64,000 nt of DNA from Silicimonas sp. (GCA_022826205.1 JAJDVJ010000170.1:1-64000); one strand, 5' to 3'; positions 1 through 9,327 are shown, numbered from the stretch's first letter. Numbers and translations: made by a program. The notes: generated by a model from the letters alone, not told the origin.

Positions 1-1
1 G

Positions 2-151
2 GTGGTGAAGTTCATGACCGGGACGCTGGGCTTCCCGCCGGAGCGGCTGGCCGCGGCGGGGTTCGGCGAGTACCGGCCGGTCAACCCGGAGGACACCGAG
101 GCCGCGCGGGCGCAGAACCGGCGGATCGAGCTGAAGCTGACAGAGCGATGA
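2..151 (+). CDS. OmpA-family C-terminal domain (3' end only)
   Basis: The last 49 residues of a protein that starts before the window. The reading frame ends with TGA at 149-151. The text reads FPPERLAAAGFGEYRPV, then an Asn-rich/acidic turn, then AQNRRIELKL. This is the end of an OmpA/MotB-type peptidoglycan-binding domain, in which the Arg of the NRRIE motif is a conserved part of the site that binds diaminopimelate. The protein probably anchors the envelope to the cell wall. The stretch is visibly richer in G and C than the genes that follow. It could be a MotB-like, OmpA-like or PAL-like protein; the N-terminus needed to decide is outside the window. Confidence 0.75.
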   Translation: MVKFMTGTLGFPPERLAAAGFGEYRPVNPEDTEAARAQNRRIELKLTER

Positions 152-181
152 TGGCGGGCGGGCTGCTTTCCACCTGAGACG

Positions 182-219
182 CCGGTCTGCGGCGCGGAGC
201 GCTACCGCCGGGAGACCGG
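182..219. terminator. Imperfect GC-rich hairpin between convergent genes
   Basis: CCGGTCT at 182-188 pairs with AGACCGG at 213-219, and CGGCG at 190-194 pairs with CGCCG at 206-210, giving about 12 paired bases. It lies between the end of the OmpA-like gene and the 3' end of the corC-like gene on the other strand. A bidirectional terminator would fit, but no T-tract follows on either strand, so the terminator role is inferred from position only. Confidence 0.35.
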
Positions 220-285
220 TTCAGAAAGCCGCTCGCTTGCCGCCATGGCGTGGCCCATTGGCAATCCGTGTCGGACAACGTGATA

Positions 286-1593
286 TCAGAGCGCCGCGAT
301 CTTGAGGCGCGTGATCCGGTTGTTGTGGCGTTCCAGGATCTCGAACCGGAATCCGTGGAAGGAAAAGACCTGGCCAACCGTGGGAATTGTCTGGGCTTCA
401 TGGATCACGAGGCCCGCGACCGTCACCGCTTCGTTGTCCGGCAGGGACCAGTCCGTTGCACGGTTCAGATCCCGGATCGTCATGGCTCCATCGACCACGC
501 AGTCTCCACCTTCGGTTCGCTGCAGCGGATGAACCTCGTCCGGATCAAGTTCATCGGTGATTTCACCGACGATCTCCTCAAGGATGTCCTCAAGCGTGAT
601 CAGGCCTTCCAACGCGCCGTATTCGTCAACAACCAGGGCAAAGTGGGTTGAACGGTGAAGGAACTGACGCATCTGATCATCAAGTGTCGTGGTTTCCGGG
701 ACGAAATACGGTTTCATCGCCACGTCCATCGGGTCGAAGCCCTCAAACGGATCGGAATTCGCCTCGAGGTCTGAAAGGCGGGGATGAATCGCGCGAAGCA
801 GTTCCTTCGCGTGCAGGACCCCGATGATGTTCTCCTGCTCGCCACGAAAGATCGGAAGACGTGTATGTGCCGAGTTCAGGCACAGTTCGATGATCTGCTG
901 TGGCGGCAGGCCGGCATCGATCATTTCGATCTGGCTGCGGTGGAGCATGATTTCCTCGACCGTTCGGTCGCCGAGATCAAGCGCGGCCAGCATTCGGTCG
1001 CGATGCTCCTTTTCGAGAACGCCTTCGGAATGGCCGAGCCGAAGGGCGCCCGCGATTTCCTCATGCACCGAGAGGATGCGGCTGTCGGGGTCAATCCTTA
1101 CACCGAAGATGACCAGCACGCCGCGCACGACGGCACGCACGGCATTCACGACGGGGTTCAGGACAAGGACGATCCATCCGATGGGTCGGGCGACCCGGCT
1201 GGCGGCCGGCTCGGCGTTCGATATTGCATAGGTCTTCGGCAGGACCTCCGCGAAAATCAGCACGAGGAGCGTCATGAGCAGCGTGGCCAGGGCGACCCCG
1301 CTTTCCCCGAAGGCACGCGTGAACATGGCCGTTGCGAGGGAAGTGGCAAGGATGTTGACAAGGTTGTTGCCGAGAAGAATCGATCCGATGAGGCGCTCGC
1401 TGTCTTCGGTCACTTCGAGCGCGCGCGCGGCGCCACGTTCGCCTTTCTCCGCACGTGCCTTGAGCTTGCCGCGAGAAGCGGCGGTCAACGCGGTTTCGCT
1501 GCCGGAGAAGAAGGCGGACAGGATCAGGAGCAGCAGGATAGCGCCGCACGTCACCCAGAAACCGGCGTCGATCAGTGAAAGGGCGCTGTCCAT
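286..1593 (-). CDS. CNNM/CorC-family (hemolysin-type) membrane protein with CBS domains
   Basis: 435 residues. The N-terminal ~190 residues are a DUF21/CNNM membrane domain (hydrophobic start LILSAFFSGSETALTAASR, the family signature, then further membrane helices). A CBS pair follows at about 210-335 (for example ALVVDEYGALEGLITLEDIL). A C-terminal CorC_HlyC transporter-associated domain ends with HNNRITRLKI. Family members are linked to magnesium or cobalt efflux; the old name 'hemolysin' is misleading. The length is normal and ATG at 1591-1593 gives a sensible N-terminus. It may be co-transcribed with the leftward xerD group, but 482 bp separate them. Substrate not determined. Confidence 0.9.
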   Translation of the reverse strand: MDSALSLIDAGFWVTCGAILLLLILSAFFSGSETALTAASRGKLKARAEKGERGAARALEVTEDSERLIGSILLGNNLVNILATSLATAMFTRAFGESGVALATLLMTLLVLIFAEVLPKTYAISNAEPAASRVARPIGWIVLVLNPVVNAVRAVVRGVLVIFGVRIDPDSRILSVHEEIAGALRLGHSEGVLEKEHRDRMLAALDLGDRTVEEIMLHRSQIEMIDAGLPPQQIIELCLNSAHTRLPIFRGEQENIIGVLHAKELLRAIHPRLSDLEANSDPFEGFDPMDVAMKPYFVPETTTLDDQMRQFLHRSTHFALVVDEYGALEGLITLEDILEEIVGEITDELDPDEVHPLQRTEGGDCVVDGAMTIRDLNRATDWSLPDNEAVTVAGLVIHEAQTIPTVGQVFSFHGFRFEILERHNNRITRLKIAAL

Positions 1594-2075
1594 CCTATTG
1601 GGAATTATATGCGAAAGTCACATCGTGGCTTCGCAATGATTTCACGGGTCATCGAAGTGGCCAACGCCAACGCTCCTCGCCGTGCAGATGCGCCGATCCC
1701 GGACGCCGCGTCATGTTTGCCCCTTCAGTGGGGCGGTTCAGCAGGGCCGTGGCCCTCAAACTCTGTTGCCGAGATCGGAAAAGCAATGCCTCGCCCTCAT
1801 GCAGGGTCTACTTGCCACGTTTCCAACGTGAGCGCAATGCCGGGATCGAACCATGTGACTTTGGTATATGATTCCCATCCTTTTCGCCAATCAGGGCCAT
1901 TCTCGCTATATGAAGTGCCGGTGGCTTTCATTCAAGCAAGAGATGTGCGGGAGTGAACCAGAACTCGCCGTTGTGGGATGGCTGAATGGGCATGGGGGTC
2001 CCGCTCGGCGTGGCTGGCACTCTCGTGTTCATGGTCCGAATCTGTCGACGCGTCGGCGAGACGTTCCAGAAAGGT
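1594..2075. other. Intergenic stretch, nothing recognised
   Basis: 482 bp between xerD and the corC-like gene, both leftward. The open frames here are short, arginine-rich and unlike any family I know. No tRNA, no clear hairpin with a T-tract and no IS end was seen. The motif GTTCCAGAA recurs near 2063, 2098 and 2130, but the last two lie inside the xerD 3' end, so this is probably chance. Confidence 0.5.
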
Positions 2076-3002
2076 TCAATCTCTCGCAAGTGGGTGATGT
2101 TCCAGAACGAGTTCCTTGACGCGGTCTTCCAGAACGTGCGTGTAAATCTCGGTTGTGGCGATGTCTGAATGGCCCAGAAGGGTCTGGATGGCACGAAGGT
2201 CGGCGCCCCTGGCAAGCAGGTGCGTGGCAAAGGCATGTCGCAGGGTATGCGGAGTGACCCTGCTTGGCGAGATGCCTGCCGCGACGGCCAGCTCCTTGAT
2301 CAACTGATAGAATCTGTGCCGCGTAAGGTGTCCCGACTTGCCGCGCGACGGAAAGAGAAACCGCGATGGCGGAACGCCTCTATCCTTGCGGGCGACTTCC
2401 TCCAGCGCGTCCCGCCTTTCCAGCCAGGCGGACAATGCAATACGGGCTGGTTCGGAGAGCGGCAATATCCGCTCCTTGCCCCCCTTGCCTCGCATGAGAA
2501 GCAATTTCGGATTTCCCCGTACGGCCGTGACGGGTAGCGACACCAGTTCGCTGACCCTCGAGCCTGTCGCATAGAGAACTTCCATCAGGCAGGCATTCCT
2601 AAGCCGGTCATTTAGGCGGCCTGTCTCGCGCGCTGCTTCAAGAAGGCGTTCAACCTCATCTTCGGACAAGGTTCCAGGCAGGCGTCGTTTAGGTGCGGGC
2701 CCCTTTACGCGGATCGCAGGGTTGTCGCGCCGCCAACCCGATTCAAAGGCAAAGCGATAGAATTGCCGGATGGCAGACAGGCGACGAACGCGGGTTGAGC
2801 GCGCCAGACCGGATGCATCAAGATCGATCAGGTAGTCCTCGACCCCCGTCTGATTGACGGTCAGAAGACCCGAATTTTGTGTCTTCAGCCATCCCAGAAA
2901 GTCCTTCAGATCACGTGCATAGGCCATTTGCGTATTTTGGGAAGCATTGAGTTCAGCGACCTGGGCGTCGAGAAAGGTCGTTATACACTCCGCCTCGTTC
3001 AT
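2076..3002 (-). CDS. xerD: Tyrosine recombinase XerD
   Basis: 308 residues, the usual XerD length. An N-terminal SAM-like core-binding domain (about 5-90) is followed by the catalytic domain with the full tyrosine-recombinase set: Arg149 in YATGSRVSELVSL, Lys176 in the beta-hairpin GKGGKER, His252-x-x-Arg255 in PHTLRHAFATHLL, His278 in LLGHSDIATTEIYTHV, and the nucleophile Tyr287. With XerC it resolves chromosome dimers at dif during division. The start overlaps the upstream gene by 4 bp (ATGA), so the two are probably translationally coupled. XerC versus XerD is judged from overall similarity to XerD; no dif site was found in the window. Confidence 0.93.
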   Translation of the reverse strand: MNEAECITTFLDAQVAELNASQNTQMAYARDLKDFLGWLKTQNSGLLTVNQTGVEDYLIDLDASGLARSTRVRRLSAIRQFYRFAFESGWRRDNPAIRVKGPAPKRRLPGTLSEDEVERLLEAARETGRLNDRLRNACLMEVLYATGSRVSELVSLPVTAVRGNPKLLLMRGKGGKERILPLSEPARIALSAWLERRDALEEVARKDRGVPPSRFLFPSRGKSGHLTRHRFYQLIKELAVAAGISPSRVTPHTLRHAFATHLLARGADLRAIQTLLGHSDIATTEIYTHVLEDRVKELVLEHHPLARD

Positions 3003-4546
3003 GCCTTGCCGTGTTCCAGCACCAGTTCGATTGCAACCTGCCGGGCCAAGGGTTCAAGACCAAGAGTTCGCAGCAGCATGAGGGATTGCTGCGTGGCATG
3101 CGGGTTGCCCGCCGCCCCGTCCATGAGCTGCAGAAGCGCGCGAAAGAGGGCTTCTCCTCCACGATCTCCTTCGATCAAGACGCGGTAGGCGGGGCTCGGG
3201 CCATGTGCCGCGAGGCCGCGAACGACGGCTTGTGCAAGCATGTTCGGACCGGGCAATGCGCCGCGAAGCCCCTTTGCAATGGCCAGCAGAAACTGGCTTT
3301 CGATGCGGTCGCCTGCAAAATGCTCGGCGAGCACTGCATCTTCAGCTAGCAACGCGATTTCAAAGGCAATGCGCATGGCCGAATCCGAAAGATCCAGGCC
3401 TTCAAGGCGCGCTGCAAGCCATTTCGCAAAGGCCTTTTCGTAGCCCCCGGCAATGGCCGCCTGCCATGCGGGTGCCAGGGCTGAACTCACGAGATCGCCG
3501 TCTTCGGATTCCAAGGCAGCCATCAGGGACCCGATTGCGCTGACGCGCTCCCAAATGCCGCCGGACGCAGCCGGCTTGCCTTCCGCATAGACTTCGAGCA
3601 AGCGGCTGATCGGCAGCGCGCTTGCCGCCGCGAGGCGCTCGGCAGCTCGAAGTCGTGCCTTCCATCCGGTTGTGCTGGAGAGATCTGCTACAGCAAAGGC
3701 AACCGGCAATTGCTCGGTTGGGATGCGCTCGCCGACGGCCTCGAACAGCCGGAATTGCAGGGGCGAGGGGAGCCGTGGCGGTGCCGGAAGCGGGTCGCCT
3801 TCGAAGAGTTCGGGATCAAGAAAGTGCAGCAGCAGCTCTTCTTCCTCGGGCGTCAGGATTCCAAGCGCTTCGGCGTTTCCAAGCGTGAGTGCTGCAACAT
3901 CCCAGTTTCCGAGCCGGGCAAGGCAAAAGATGCGTGCCGGGTAGGTCGGCGAAATGTCCGGAGCGTTCTCGATGATGCGGCAGGCCTCGGTTTCGGTTCC
4001 CGTCAGCAAGGCGATGTCGAAGGCGCGGCGAAACCGCCGAGACTCCTCCGGACCGGCTCGGCGAATGATCTCGTCCGCTTCCTGCAAGTGGCCCATGGAC
4101 AGGAGTCGGTCGATCCTCGCAAGAAAGAACCTGTCGTCAATGGCCGCGTCTATCGGCGGGTCAAACTGGCCAATCAGCACGTCACGCAAAAAGCGATTGA
4201 GCACAGGTGGTGCATTGCTGCCGTCGGGAAGGGTTGAGACGGCACGGGCAAGATCGGCGGCTGAGCTGCGACCCCAGAGGCCGGACGCAAGTCCGAGCTG
4301 TGCCGCAGGCTGCAGGCCCACTCCGTCCGGCGTGTTCCCGTCGAGAGGCAGTACCGCGATTTCCGATGGCAGCGCGGCAAGCGGTGTCACGTCGTTCTGG
4401 GCAGGTTCGGCCTGTGGAGGCGCCACGGAATTCGAAAGCCAGTCAATTGCGGAGAGCGGATGGTCGCTTGCCCATGCGGAAGGCAGCAGGAATTGCACGA
4501 CGAAGAGGCCGCATGCCAGCCGCATGAAAGCTGAACTAGCCGCCAT
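2999..4546 (-). CDS. Secreted or periplasmic alpha-helical protein of unknown function
   Basis: 515 residues, no function recognised. An N-terminal signal peptide is clear (MRLACGLFVVQFLLPSAWA, then S/D), so the mature protein is probably periplasmic or membrane-tethered. The rest is rich in Ala, Leu and Glu and reads as repeated helical pairs (for example ALLTGTETEACRIIEN, FCLARLGNWDVAALTLGNAEALG), like a TPR/SEL1-type superhelix, though no clean 34-residue period is visible. A start at 4525 (MRLACG) is as plausible as 4546. The gene sits between a 44-residue membrane peptide (11 bp overlap with the 4546 start) and xerD (4 bp overlap). The same position is occupied by an unnamed long protein in other Rhodobacterales as I recall; that is memory, not a search. 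Confidence 0.8.
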   Translation of the reverse strand: MAASSAFMRLACGLFVVQFLLPSAWASDHPLSAIDWLSNSVAPPQAEPAQNDVTPLAALPSEIAVLPLDGNTPDGVGLQPAAQLGLASGLWGRSSAADLARAVSTLPDGSNAPPVLNRFLRDVLIGQFDPPIDAAIDDRFFLARIDRLLSMGHLQEADEIIRRAGPEESRRFRRAFDIALLTGTETEACRIIENAPDISPTYPARIFCLARLGNWDVAALTLGNAEALGILTPEEEELLLHFLDPELFEGDPLPAPPRLPSPLQFRLFEAVGERIPTEQLPVAFAVADLSSTTGWKARLRAAERLAAASALPISRLLEVYAEGKPAASGGIWERVSAIGSLMAALESEDGDLVSSALAPAWQAAIAGGYEKAFAKWLAARLEGLDLSDSAMRIAFEIALLAEDAVLAEHFAGDRIESQFLLAIAKGLRGALPGPNMLAQAVVRGLAAHGPSPAYRVLIEGDRGGEALFRALLQLMDGAAGNPHATQQSLMLLRTLGLEPLARQVAIELVLEHGKA

Positions 4547-4670
4547 CCAGTTCCACCGGGGAGCTGACGTTGACTTGCTTCGGGCTCAGGTCGCCCACAT
4601 ACGCGTAGACGATCACTGCTCCACCGAGAAGGATGAGCACAACGAACACGAGTTTCAGAAGACGAAGCAT
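4536..4670 (-). CDS. Small single-pass membrane protein (44 aa)
   Basis: Reading from ATG (complement of 4668-4670) gives 44 residues beginning MLRLLKLVFVVLILLGGAVI and ending with an acidic, polar tail (SSPVELDGG). One transmembrane helix follows a short positively charged start, so it probably sits in the inner membrane with the tail in the periplasm. The stop lies 11 bp inside the next gene when that gene starts at 4546, typical of coupled translation in an operon with the secreted protein and xerD. The case for a real gene is the start, membrane helix, operon overlap and absence of a competing gene. Function unknown. Confidence 0.65.
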   Translation of the reverse strand: MLRLLKLVFVVLILLGGAVIVYAYVGDLSPKQVNVSSPVELDGG

Positions 4671-4787
4671 CTATTTGAGGCTCCTGTACCTGTATTGCAG
4701 GATCGTGCCGAATCCGGCCGCGTCTGTTAGATTATATCTGGTATTTGCAAGAAGATCACGCCATTCAGGTCGGCAACGCGAAAAGTG

Positions 4788-5354
4788 ATGCGGGAAGCGT
4801 CTGTTTTGCCATTCAAGCTAAGGAAAACCGTCGTGATGGTGGGGATGATGGGAGCCGGCAAGAGCGCCATTGGAACCGCACTGGCAAAGCGTCTTGATGT
4901 CCCGTTCCTTGACAGTGATGCCGAGATCGAACGGGCGGCGAGCCGGACCATCGCAGAGATCTTCGACCGCGATGGCGAGGAGTTCTTTCGCGCCCGGGAG
5001 ACGGAAGTGATTGCGCGACTCCTGGGCGGCGACCCCATGATTCTGGCAACCGGCGGCGGGGCGTTTCTCCGCGAGAACAACCGGACCCTGATTGGCGAGC
5101 AGGGTCTCTCAGTTTGGCTGCGTGCTGATCTTGACCTGCTTTGGCAGCGTGTACGGCACAAGTCGACGCGGCCGCTGCTGCATACCAAGCGTCCAAAGCA
5201 AACCCTCGCGTCACTGTATGAGGCACGCACACCCGTCTATGCGCTTGCCGACGTGACGGTCGATTCGGACCCGCCCTGTTCCATTGACGAAATGACGGAT
5301 CGCGTGCTGAAGGCGCTTCGTGTCCGAGAAGACGTGTTGGCGGAATGTCGATGA
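4788..5354 (+). CDS. aroK: Shikimate kinase
   Basis: 188 residues. It phosphorylates shikimate at the 3-hydroxyl in aromatic amino acid synthesis. The P-loop GMMGAGKS is at 19-26, followed by the shikimate-binding DSDAEIE motif and the GGGAF loop (LATGGGAFLRENNR); a lid Arg lies in the region TRPLLH. A GTG three bases upstream (4785) is in frame, but ATG at 4788 is preferred. It overlaps aroB by 10 bp and is divergent from the small membrane-protein operon, so a promoter region lies in 4671-4787. Confidence 0.95.
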   Translation: MREASVLPFKLRKTVVMVGMMGAGKSAIGTALAKRLDVPFLDSDAEIERAASRTIAEIFDRDGEEFFRARETEVIARLLGGDPMILATGGGAFLRENNRTLIGEQGLSVWLRADLDLLWQRVRHKSTRPLLHTKRPKQTLASLYEARTPVYALADVTVDSDPPCSIDEMTDRVLKALRVREDVLAECR

Positions 5355-6469
5355 GAGGCGGGGTCGTTCAAGTCGCGCTTGGCGACAGAAGCTACGATGT
5401 CCGCGTAGGTGAAGGCCTGATTGCGCGCGCAGGTGTCGAGATTCGACCGCTTCTGAAGCGTTCTCGCGTGGCCGTGCTGACCGATGAGACCGTGGCGGAA
5501 TTGCATCTCGGGACGCTGCAGGCCGGGCTTGCCGCCGAAGGGATCGGCAGTGCGGTCTTGGCGCTGCCTGTAGGCGAGACAACAAAAAACTGGAGCATGC
5601 TGGAACGATCCGTCGAATGGATGCTGGAGGAACGGATCGAACGCCGCGACGTGATGATTGCGCTCGGCGGCGGTGTCATTGGTGATCTGGGAGGGTTCGC
5701 GGCGGCGATTCTGCGACGTGGAATCAGGTTTGTTCAGGTTCCTACGACGCTTCTGGCGCAGGTAGACAGTTCCGTCGGCGGCAAGACAGGGATCAACTCG
5801 CCGCACGGCAAGAACCTGGTTGGATCGTTCCACCAGCCGTCCCTGGTCCTCGCAGATACAGGTACCCTCGCAACGTTGCCACGACGCGATTTCCTGGCCG
5901 GCTACGGGGAGGTGGTCAAGTACGGCCTTATTGGAGACATTGCCTTCTTCGAATGGCTTGAAGGCAACGGCAGGACGCTGGTTGAAGGTGACCGGGACCT
6001 CAGGGTTCAGGCAGTGCGCCGCTCGGTGGAAATGAAGGCCGAAATCGTGGCGCAGGACGAGACCGAGGAGGGAGACCGTGCATTGCTCAATCTGGGGCAC
6101 ACCTTCTGCCATGCACTTGAAGCGGCCACGAACTATGGAGATCGCCTTCTGCACGGCGAGGGCGTGGCCCTTGGGTGTGCCCTGGCATTCGAGATGTCCG
6201 CGCGCATGGGCCTTTGTTCCCAGGAAGCACCGGTCCGCGTCCGTGCGCATCTGGGATCCATGGGAATGAAATTCGATCTTGCCGGCATTCCTGGAGATCT
6301 TCCGGATGCCGGTACGTTGATCGGCCTCATGAGACAGGACAAGAAGGTTGTCGATGGCCGGCTTAGGATGGTGCTTGCGCAAGGCATTGGCAAAGCGTTT
6401 GTGGCCGAGGATGTGCCGCTTGACGTCCTGGAAGCGGTCCTGTCGGACGCACGCAACTCTTCTTCGTAG
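5345..6469 (+). CDS. aroB: 3-dehydroquinate synthase
   Basis: 374 residues. It converts DAHP to 3-dehydroquinate using NAD and a metal ion. The NAD-binding GGGVIGDLGGFAAA motif, the PTTLLAQVDSSVGGKTGIN active-site segment, the metal ligand region (GYGEVVKYGLIGD) and the NLGHTFCHALE histidines are all present. ATG at 5345 overlaps the end of aroK, with a second in-frame ATG at 5351. aroK-aroB is a classic pair. About 250 bp follow without a gene before the next, convergent, gene. Confidence 0.96.
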   Translation: MSMRGGVVQVALGDRSYDVRVGEGLIARAGVEIRPLLKRSRVAVLTDETVAELHLGTLQAGLAAEGIGSAVLALPVGETTKNWSMLERSVEWMLEERIERRDVMIALGGGVIGDLGGFAAAILRRGIRFVQVPTTLLAQVDSSVGGKTGINSPHGKNLVGSFHQPSLVLADTGTLATLPRRDFLAGYGEVVKYGLIGDIAFFEWLEGNGRTLVEGDRDLRVQAVRRSVEMKAEIVAQDETEEGDRALLNLGHTFCHALEAATNYGDRLLHGEGVALGCALAFEMSARMGLCSQEAPVRVRAHLGSMGMKFDLAGIPGDLPDAGTLIGLMRQDKKVVDGRLRMVLAQGIGKAFVAEDVPLDVLEAVLSDARNSSS

Positions 6470-6725
6470 CCCGAGATCCACTCGAGCTGTCCGTGCCTGT
6501 GCTCTCAGCGAGGCAATCGCGCACTCTTAATCGCGACATGACCGGCCAGCGAGAAAACGAAGTCCCGGCTGCAAGCAAGTTCGCCCGGATTGGAATGCTC
6601 TCCACTCCGGGCTACGGAACGTGACGAAGGCAGAACCAACCGGTGCTGCCGCGTGGAGCCGCTCGCGCTTCAGCTTCAGGCGCAGAATGTCGGAGTGCAG
6701 GGGCGAAGGTGACCTCAGGTGAACC

Positions 6726-7490
6726 TCAGAGCCCAAGCGCGTCGGACAACGCCATGGCTGACATCCCGCCGTCAATGCAGAGATCGGTTCCCTTGATCCA
6801 GCTGCTTTCAGGGCTGGCCAGGAAGATGATCAGGTCGGCCACCTCCCCCGGCAATGCCGGTCGTCCGGCGCGGGCGACGTTTCGGGCCACAACTTCACCG
6901 AATGCGGTGGTGAAGTCTTCAAGAATGCCAGTGCTGACTGCGCCGGGACTCACGGAATTCATGCGGATGTCCATCCCGATCAGCCGTTCGGTACTGACCA
7001 TGGTCCAGACTATCACGGCCTCCTTCGAGAGATTGTAGGCTCGGACGTGATCTATGTCGCGGCGCTTGATGAATGAATCGAGGTCCGACGGGTCCCGCAG
7101 TGCCAACAGTGCCTTTACATCGGCGATGTTGTCGCGCCAGTGCCCGCCTGCGCGAGATGCGACGTTAACGATGCTGGCACCCTTCGAGAGCAACGGCAGG
7201 AGTGCTTCGGTCAGATGGACCAGGCCCAGTGCATTCACTGCGAGGACGGCTTGCGCGTTTCCGGGACGCGGCGGGATCCCTGCGCAGGTGATGAGCGCGT
7301 CGAAATGCCCATGCGCCTTGGCGACGGCTGCATCTATAGAGGTCGGATCCGCCATATTGCAGTTGTGCCAGGCACTTGCTGAGGGAGGTTCGGCAATGTC
7401 GAAGGCAATTACCTCGTGTTCTTCCGCAACCAGCTTTGTCGCGGTGGCCGCTCCAATTCCTGATGCTGCACCTGAAATGGCGACCCGCAT
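6726..7490 (-). CDS. Short-chain dehydrogenase/reductase
   Basis: 254 residues, full-length classical SDR. The cofactor loop SGAASGIGAAT is at about 6-16, the acidic residue after beta-2 (AFDIAEP) suggests NAD(H), and the catalytic set is Ser in VNVASRAGG with YNLSK. An insertion around 120-145 (HWRDNIADVKALLALRDPSD) recalls coniferyl-alcohol dehydrogenase-like SDRs. It starts 3 bp after the sulfatase stop, so the two are one transcript. The substrate may be the alcohol released by the sulfatase (inference). Confidence 0.85.
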   Translation of the reverse strand: MRVAISGAASGIGAATATKLVAEEHEVIAFDIAEPPSASAWHNCNMADPTSIDAAVAKAHGHFDALITCAGIPPRPGNAQAVLAVNALGLVHLTEALLPLLSKGASIVNVASRAGGHWRDNIADVKALLALRDPSDLDSFIKRRDIDHVRAYNLSKEAVIVWTMVSTERLIGMDIRMNSVSPGAVSTGILEDFTTAFGEVVARNVARAGRPALPGEVADLIIFLASPESSWIKGTDLCIDGGMSAMALSDALGL

Positions 7491-7493
7491 AGG

Positions 7494-9158
7494 CTATTCC
7501 TCCGCAAACCTGGCCGGAGTCCGGCCGCGATACCGTGCCGTGAATTCATCATCGATCTCAGTGCCGTCAACGAGGAAAGGCAGGATGCCCTTGCGCTGTG
7601 ATCGCCCGCGCATGGCCTTGATGTCGTCCTCAGACTTGGTCACGCGCTGCGCCAGGCGTCTGCCCCATTTGGCAAGGCATCCGTAGAGACGGTCGATTTC
7701 GCCCTGATGCGCGTCTCCCTTGGCGAGGTCGTGAAACTCGTCCGGATCGGTTTCCAGATTGAAGAGCATTGGTCGAAAGCCTCCCTCGGCATGCATCATC
7801 TTGAACCGGCCATCAAAGACCATGAAGAGCCTTGCATCACGTGGCTCGAGTCCGAGCTTTGTGCATTGCGGCGTTACGGAATAGTCGTATTCGCTGATGA
7901 CAAATTCGCGCCACGCGGGGGACTCGCCGCGAATCAGTGGCAGGAGCGAGCGGCCCTCTATGACGTGGTCGGGCACCTTGCCACCCGCAAACTCCACGAA
8001 TGTGGCGGCGACATCGATGGACTCGACAAGAACGTCACAGGTCTGGCCGCGGGTGTCATCAGCGTCACGGCGCGGGTCGTAGATGATGAGAGGGATCTTG
8101 ACGCTTGGCTCGTGGAAGAGGTCCTTTTCGCCCAGCCAGTGATCTCCCAGGTAGTCGCCGTGATCCGAGGTCAATACGATCATCGTGCTGTCCATTCGAT
8201 CCGTTGCTTCCAGGTGATCAAGCAACTTGCCCAGCTGGTCGTCGCATTGCTTGATCAGGCCCATGTAAGCGCGAACCGCCTTTTGCCGCGCCTCGTCATT
8301 CTGGAACGCGGCGGCGATGCGATTCACCATGTAGGCTCCGTAGACAGGGTGCGGGTCCTCTCGTTCGATGTCGTGGCGCCGAGGAGCTGGAACATGGTTC
8401 GGGCCGTACATGGCGTGGTAGGGGGCCGGCACGATGTAGGGCCAATGCGGCTTGATGTAGCTTAGATGCGCACACCAGGGATCAGTCGCCTGGTCGATGA
8501 ACCGGATGGCCTCGCGCGTCAGCCAGGGCGTTTCGCTGTCCTCCTCTCGGATGTTGGCGGGTTTGTCCGAATTGGCGAGCATCCACCCGCTGGCGATTTC
8601 GTCATCGTCACTCCCGGCATTGGCAAAGTCAGCCCAGGGATTCGTGCCGGGGTAACCCTTTGACTTGAGGTATTCGTTGTATGGAGAGGGCCGTTCGTCA
8701 TAGTACCCGTCCGGCCCCTCGCCCCAGAGACCGTCGTCCCTGATCCAGGCATCAAAGCCGCACTCGGCCTGTCGCGCGCCTATGACGCTGTCCGGTGCAA
8801 GCCCGAGGCGAGCCATGCCCTCGGCATCCGCCTTCATGTGCGTCTTGCCGATCACCCAGCAGCTCATGCCAAGGCGTCGCAGGTGGTCCCCAAGCGTCTG
8901 TTCACCGACCCTGATCGGAAACCCGTTCCACTGTGCGCCATGGGACGAGACATAGCGGCCGGTATAGAAGCTCATCCGAGACGCGCCGCAGACTGGCGAC
9001 TGGGCGTATGCGTTGGTGAACCGCACTCCCATCGAGGCGACGCGATCAAAGTTCGGCGTGTGCAAGTGCGGGTGCCCGGCGCAACTCAGGTAATCGAAGC
9101 GGAGCTGGTCATGCATGACGAAGAGAATGTTCTTCGCTGTCTTTCCGGTCTTGCTCAT
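7494..9158 (-). CDS. Type I sulfatase (alkaline-phosphatase superfamily)
   Basis: 554 residues from ATG at 9156-9158 (MSKTGKTAKNILFVMHDQLR). The longer frame to 9326 adds 56 arginine-rich residues with no homologous look and is not used. Cys57-Gly-Ala-Ser-Arg61 is a C-x-(P/A)-x-R motif, the site converted to formylglycine, and is followed by MSFYTGR. Asp17 and the LTSDHGDYLGDHWLGEKD segment supply metal ligands. There is no signal peptide, so it is probably cytoplasmic, as in choline-sulfatase and phosphonate-monoester-hydrolase-like members. The operon with an SDR and the nearby oxidoreductases suggest breakdown of a sulfate ester of an alcohol. Substrate unknown; maturation would need a formylglycine-generating enzyme or equivalent outside the window. 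Confidence 0.88.
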   Translation of the reverse strand: MSKTGKTAKNILFVMHDQLRFDYLSCAGHPHLHTPNFDRVASMGVRFTNAYAQSPVCGASRMSFYTGRYVSSHGAQWNGFPIRVGEQTLGDHLRRLGMSCWVIGKTHMKADAEGMARLGLAPDSVIGARQAECGFDAWIRDDGLWGEGPDGYYDERPSPYNEYLKSKGYPGTNPWADFANAGSDDDEIASGWMLANSDKPANIREEDSETPWLTREAIRFIDQATDPWCAHLSYIKPHWPYIVPAPYHAMYGPNHVPAPRRHDIEREDPHPVYGAYMVNRIAAAFQNDEARQKAVRAYMGLIKQCDDQLGKLLDHLEATDRMDSTMIVLTSDHGDYLGDHWLGEKDLFHEPSVKIPLIIYDPRRDADDTRGQTCDVLVESIDVAATFVEFAGGKVPDHVIEGRSLLPLIRGESPAWREFVISEYDYSVTPQCTKLGLEPRDARLFMVFDGRFKMMHAEGGFRPMLFNLETDPDEFHDLAKGDAHQGEIDRLYGCLAKWGRRLAQRVTKSEDDIKAMRGRSQRKGILPFLVDGTEIDDEFTARYRGRTPARFAEE

Positions 9159-9327
9159 TCTGTCCCGGGTTCCTCTATTCCGGCGCCGTTGGTGGCATGC
9201 GCCCCGACGCTTCGCAAGCTGCGATTGGCCAGACGAACGCGAGCATTGCGCATGACGCCTCTGCAGTGGATTACTATGCTCTTGCAGGCCATGTTCTCGG
9301 CTTGGAAGGCCGCAATGGTCGCGCACC

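Noticed and set aside
2060-2140. GTTCCAGAA triple repeat
   Set aside because: Two of the three copies lie inside the xerD coding end; spacing is irregular, so chance is the simplest explanation.
5237-6481. 414-codon open frame on the minus strand
   Set aside because: Lies wholly opposite aroB, has no family likeness and no ribosome site; a shadow of high-GC codon bias.
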